Of a DNA stretch of 6,960 nucleotides, positions 6,089 through 6,960 are shown one piece after another. The DNA is taken from NCBI RefSeq assembly GCF_046546335.1, contig NZ_JBKGYA010000111.1; one strand, given 5' to 3'. The DNA is from Thiohalospira sp046546335 (GTDB lineage Bacteria > Pseudomonadota > Gammaproteobacteria > Thiohalospirales > Thiohalospiraceae). The first letter of the stretch is position 1, and every line of letters begins with the position of its first letter. Made by a program: the position numbers and the translations under genes. The notes below the pieces were generated by a model that was given only the letters and a program-made list of their open reading frames with translations, was not told the DNA's origin and ran no database searches.

Positions 6089-6861
6089 TGAGCCCCGCCG
6101 CCCAGTACCACGCCTTCCGCACCCTGCTCGCCAAGGAGATGCGCCGCTTCCTGCGGATCTGGGTGCAGACGGTGCTCCCCTCCGGGATCACCACCGCCCT
6201 CTACTTCCTCATCTTCGGCGGCCTCATCGGCCCGCGGGTGGGGGAGATGGGCGGCCACGACTTCATGACCTACATCATGCCCGGCCTCATCATGATGGCG
6301 GTCATCAACAACGCCTACGCCAACGTCGTCTCCTCCTTCTACGGCGCCAAGTTCCAGCGCTCGGTGGAGGAGATGCTCGTCTCCCCCATGCCCGACTACC
6401 TCATCCTCGCCGGCTACATCGCCGGCGGCGTGGCGCGGGGGCTCATCGTCGGGGCGGTGGTCACCGCCGTGGCGCTCTTCTTCACCGACATCCGGCCGGA
6501 ATACCCGCTGCTGACGGTGCTCACGGTACTGCTGACGGCGATCCTCTTCGCCCTGGGCGGCTTCATCAACGCCGTCTATGCCAACAGCTTCGACGACATC
6601 TCCATCGTGCCCACCTTCGTGCTCACGCCGCTGACCTACCTGGGCGGGGTCTTCTACTCCATCGAGCTGCTGCCGGAGCCGTGGCAGACCCTCTCCCTCA
6701 TCAATCCCATCCTCTACATGGTCAACGCCTTCCGCGCCGGCATGCTGGGCAGCTCGGACGTGCCCGCGGGCGTCGCCGTGGCCGTGATGGCCGCCTTCAT
6801 CGCCGGGCTGACCGTCTTCTGCCTGGAGCTGCTGCGCCGGGGCGTGGGGCTTCGAAGCTAG
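6085..6861 (+). CDS. yadH: YadH-like ABC-2 type permease
   Basis: Inner-membrane subunit of the ABC-2 exporter, partner of YadG. The 258-residue product is close in length to E. coli YadH. It shares, from memory, long stretches such as RIWVQT, PGLIMM, NAYANV, GAKFQR, AGYI/VGGVARGL, SFDDIS, VPTFVLTPLTYLGGVFYS and the end GLRS. Six hydrophobic segments are visible (about 26-48, 60-82, 106-134, 142-167, 172-192 and 228-250), as expected for the ABC-2 fold. The start ATG overlaps the yadG stop as ATGA; a second ATG follows directly at 6088. Stoichiometric coupled translation with yadG is likely. The exported substrate cannot be inferred. No clear terminator follows within the window. Confidence 0.96.
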   Translation: MMSPAAQYHAFRTLLAKEMRRFLRIWVQTVLPSGITTALYFLIFGGLIGPRVGEMGGHDFMTYIMPGLIMMAVINNAYANVVSSFYGAKFQRSVEEMLVSPMPDYLILAGYIAGGVARGLIVGAVVTAVALFFTDIRPEYPLLTVLTVLLTAILFALGGFINAVYANSFDDISIVPTFVLTPLTYLGGVFYSIELLPEPWQTLSLINPILYMVNAFRAGMLGSSDVPAGVAVAVMAAFIAGLTVFCLELLRRGVGLRS

Positions 6862-6960
6862 CCCCGGGCCGGCCGCAGAACGGAAGAGGGGCGGGTGGCT
6901 GTGGGCGAACGTGTGGAATGCACCGAGCAGCGCAGCCCGAAAGGGAAAAGGAAGCGCGCT
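6862..6960. other. Right-edge stretch after yadH, no gene supported
   Basis: It holds a GC-rich palindromic run (CCCCGGGCCGGCC) right after the yadH stop but no T-tract, so no intrinsic terminator is called. A GTG at 6901 opens a 20-codon frame to the window end (VGERVECTEQ...), with GGAAGAGGGG 10 bp upstream. The opposite strand is also open from the edge to a stop overlapping the yadH end. Neither resembles a protein I know. Confidence 0.4.

Overview
The window comes from a high-GC bacterial chromosome. Gene content and protein resemblance point to a gammaproteobacterium: Tex and the YadG/YadH pair look like the enterobacterial proteins almost end to end, and the base composition would suit an Ectothiorhodospiraceae/Halorhodospiraceae-type lineage. 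That lineage guess is inference. All six genes appear intact, with no frameshift or internal stop.

Left part, minus strand (about 1-1975). A putative secreted polysaccharide deacetylase (CE4/NodB type) is transcribed leftwards. About 80 bp downstream lies a compact type II toxin-antitoxin pair: a FitA/VapB-like ribbon-helix-helix antitoxin, then a VapC-like PIN-domain toxin overlapping it by 4 bp (GTGA). In front of the antitoxin is a conspicuous double palindrome (TGCTAGCA twice, 11 bp centre to centre), which is probably the autoregulatory operator. Short sequences of the GGGTC-N-GACCC / GGGTCAGGTCTTG kind lie on both sides of the pair in inverted orientation. They may be traces of REP-like or mobile DNA. 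The first 175 bases hold no gene that I can support.

Centre and right, plus strand (2093-6861). A tight run of four genes follows: tex (RNA-binding transcription accessory protein), an OXNAD1-like FAD/NAD(P)-binding oxidoreductase, yadG (ABC ATPase) and yadH (ABC-2 permease). The gaps are 19 bp, a 4-bp overlap (GTGA) and a 4-bp overlap (ATGA), so this is very likely one operon with translational coupling at the last two junctions. YadG and YadH together would form a membrane exporter of unknown substrate. The link to Tex and the reductase is positional only. The 117-bp gap at 1976-2092 separates the divergent deacetylase and tex genes and should hold both promoters.

Overall this is mostly ordinary chromosome with a small accessory insertion (the toxin-antitoxin pair). 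I found no convincing undescribed multi-gene system. The points most worth a second look are the double-palindrome operator, the repeat remnants around the toxin-antitoxin pair, the coupling of the OXNAD1-like reductase to yadGH, and the unassigned C-terminal domain of the deacetylase.
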